NCBI GenBank assembly: GCA_047601745.1
Contig: JASGIS010000001.1
Location: 496,001 to 560,000 of the forward strand
Reading direction: 5' to 3'
DNA from: JAKPAM01 sp047601745
GTDB taxonomy: Bacteria > Pseudomonadota > Gammaproteobacteria > Burkholderiales > Burkholderiaceae_E
Length of the DNA stretch: 64,000 nt
Positions within the stretch are counted from its first letter, which is position 1. Each line of letters opens with the position of its first letter. Shown piece by piece: positions 63,588 through 64,000 of the stretch. A program made the position numbers and the translations under genes. The notes under the pieces are model-generated. The model was not told the origin of the DNA, ran no database searches, and worked only from the letters and a program-made list of their open reading frames with translations.

Positions 63588-64000
63588 TTACGAGCCAACG
63601 ACTCGTACATGCGCAAAATGCGCGGCGTCGGCAGATCGCAGACCATTCGTGGCCGCGGCGTCATACCGCCCCACCGCTCGATGCCCACTCAGATCTTCCA
63701 TAAGTAACAAGCCGACTTCCAAAAGCAGTTCTTCGAGAGCCGATGGATCAAACCCCGACAAGAACGCCTCTCCTGCCGCCGATACCTCTTCCTTGAGCCT
63801 TTGGAACGAGACATCTCCTTGATAGCCAGGGACGAGGGCCGCCTCATCGACGTAAGTGAAGACGAGTTCGCTACCTGCCGGAGCACACGAGGCGATCGCT
63901 TTCAGCGTCGCAAGATTCGCTTTCCGTGTCAGATACATCGTCACGCCGAGCCAGGAGAAAAAGGTTGTCCGGTCCGGATCAAACGATGAGCGCGTCAGGG
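63588..64000 (-). CDS. TIGR00027/LCM-type SAM methyltransferase, 5' end cut by window edge
   Basis: The C-terminal 136 residues of a class I SAM-dependent methyltransferase related to leucine carboxyl methyltransferases. TFFSWLGVTMYLTRKANLATL and SELVFTYVDEAALVPGYQ match the family's late core, with FLSGFDPSALEELLLEVG after it. The frame is open to the right edge (codons for DPDRTTFFSW continue past 63944), so the true start lies beyond 64000. The 230 bp between it and the HNH gene and the gene itself are less G+C-rich than the rest. Confidence 0.8.
   Translation of the reverse strand, partial: LTRSSFDPDRTTFFSWLGVTMYLTRKANLATLKAIASCAPAGSELVFTYVDEAALVPGYQGDVSFQRLKEEVSAAGEAFLSGFDPSALEELLLEVGLLLMEDLSGHRAVGRYDAAATNGLRSADAAHFAHVRVVGS

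Overview
The window is about 67-70% G+C and reads as a chromosomal segment of a betaproteobacterium of the order Burkholderiales. Three things point there: the cell-division/murein (dcw) cluster runs mraZ to ftsZ and then a Prx5-type peroxiredoxin and lpxC; there are four tripartite-tricarboxylate (Bug/TctC) periplasmic binding proteins; and the MurE protein has the meso-diaminopimelate DNPR motif. The genus cannot be fixed from the sequence. No rRNA, tRNA, insertion sequence, prophage or CRISPR array was seen.

1-19.2 kb: a complete dcw operon on the minus strand, mraZ-rsmH-ftsL-ftsI-murE-murF-mraY-murD-ftsW-murG-murC-ddl-ftsQ-ftsA-ftsZ, then peroxiredoxin and the start of lpxC (cut by the left edge). 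Most junctions are 1-8 bp overlaps, so translation is probably coupled. The operon is driven by a good sigma70-type promoter overlapped by four helically phased MraZ-type repeats. A 320-bp structured gap precedes ftsZ. FtsZ carries an unusual Lys in its GTP-binding signature.

19.2-28.7 kb: RNase P RNA (rnpB) with its promoter, a secreted FimV-N-like protein, a DUF3025 protein, dihydroorotase (pyrC), then a cell-surface group of a large lipoprotein, a LuxR-type regulator and a CotH-kinase-like lipoprotein.

28.8-38 kb: a Bug binding protein with a tartrate/D-malate dehydrogenase, a Gly/Tyr-rich lipoprotein, a candidate 58-nt small RNA carrying the 16S anti-Shine-Dalgarno sequence, the glutamate/aspartate ABC transporter gltIJKL, two hotdog thioesterases, an Asp/Glu-racemase-family protein and a glyoxalase-like protein.

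38-59 kb: a catabolic region for acyl-CoA chemistry. It has a crotonase, five acyl-CoA dehydrogenases (two adjacent pairs that look like heteromers), two class III CoA-transferases, a dienoyl-CoA-reductase-type SDR, an alpha/beta hydrolase, three more Bug proteins (two of them a tandem duplicate) and TetR and AraC regulators. Bug proteins could capture a carboxylic acid, the CoA-transferases activate it, and the dehydrogenases, crotonase and reductase oxidise it; the substrate is unknown. argC, a secreted SurE-like nucleotidase, a lipoprotein, and an XRE-domain protein are interspersed.

59-64 kb: an RDD membrane protein, a divergent LysR/EamA-exporter pair, a DUF222-HNH endonuclease gene whose promoter is overlapped by a near-consensus LexA box, and the C-terminal part of a TIGR00027/LCM-type methyltransferase cut by the right edge, in visibly less G+C-rich DNA.

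The best candidates for something new are the anti-SD small RNA at 31996-32053, the SOS-controlled HNH gene at 61836-63354, the fully overlapping divergent promoters at 44881-44920, and short tandem repeats that sit directly on gene 3' ends.
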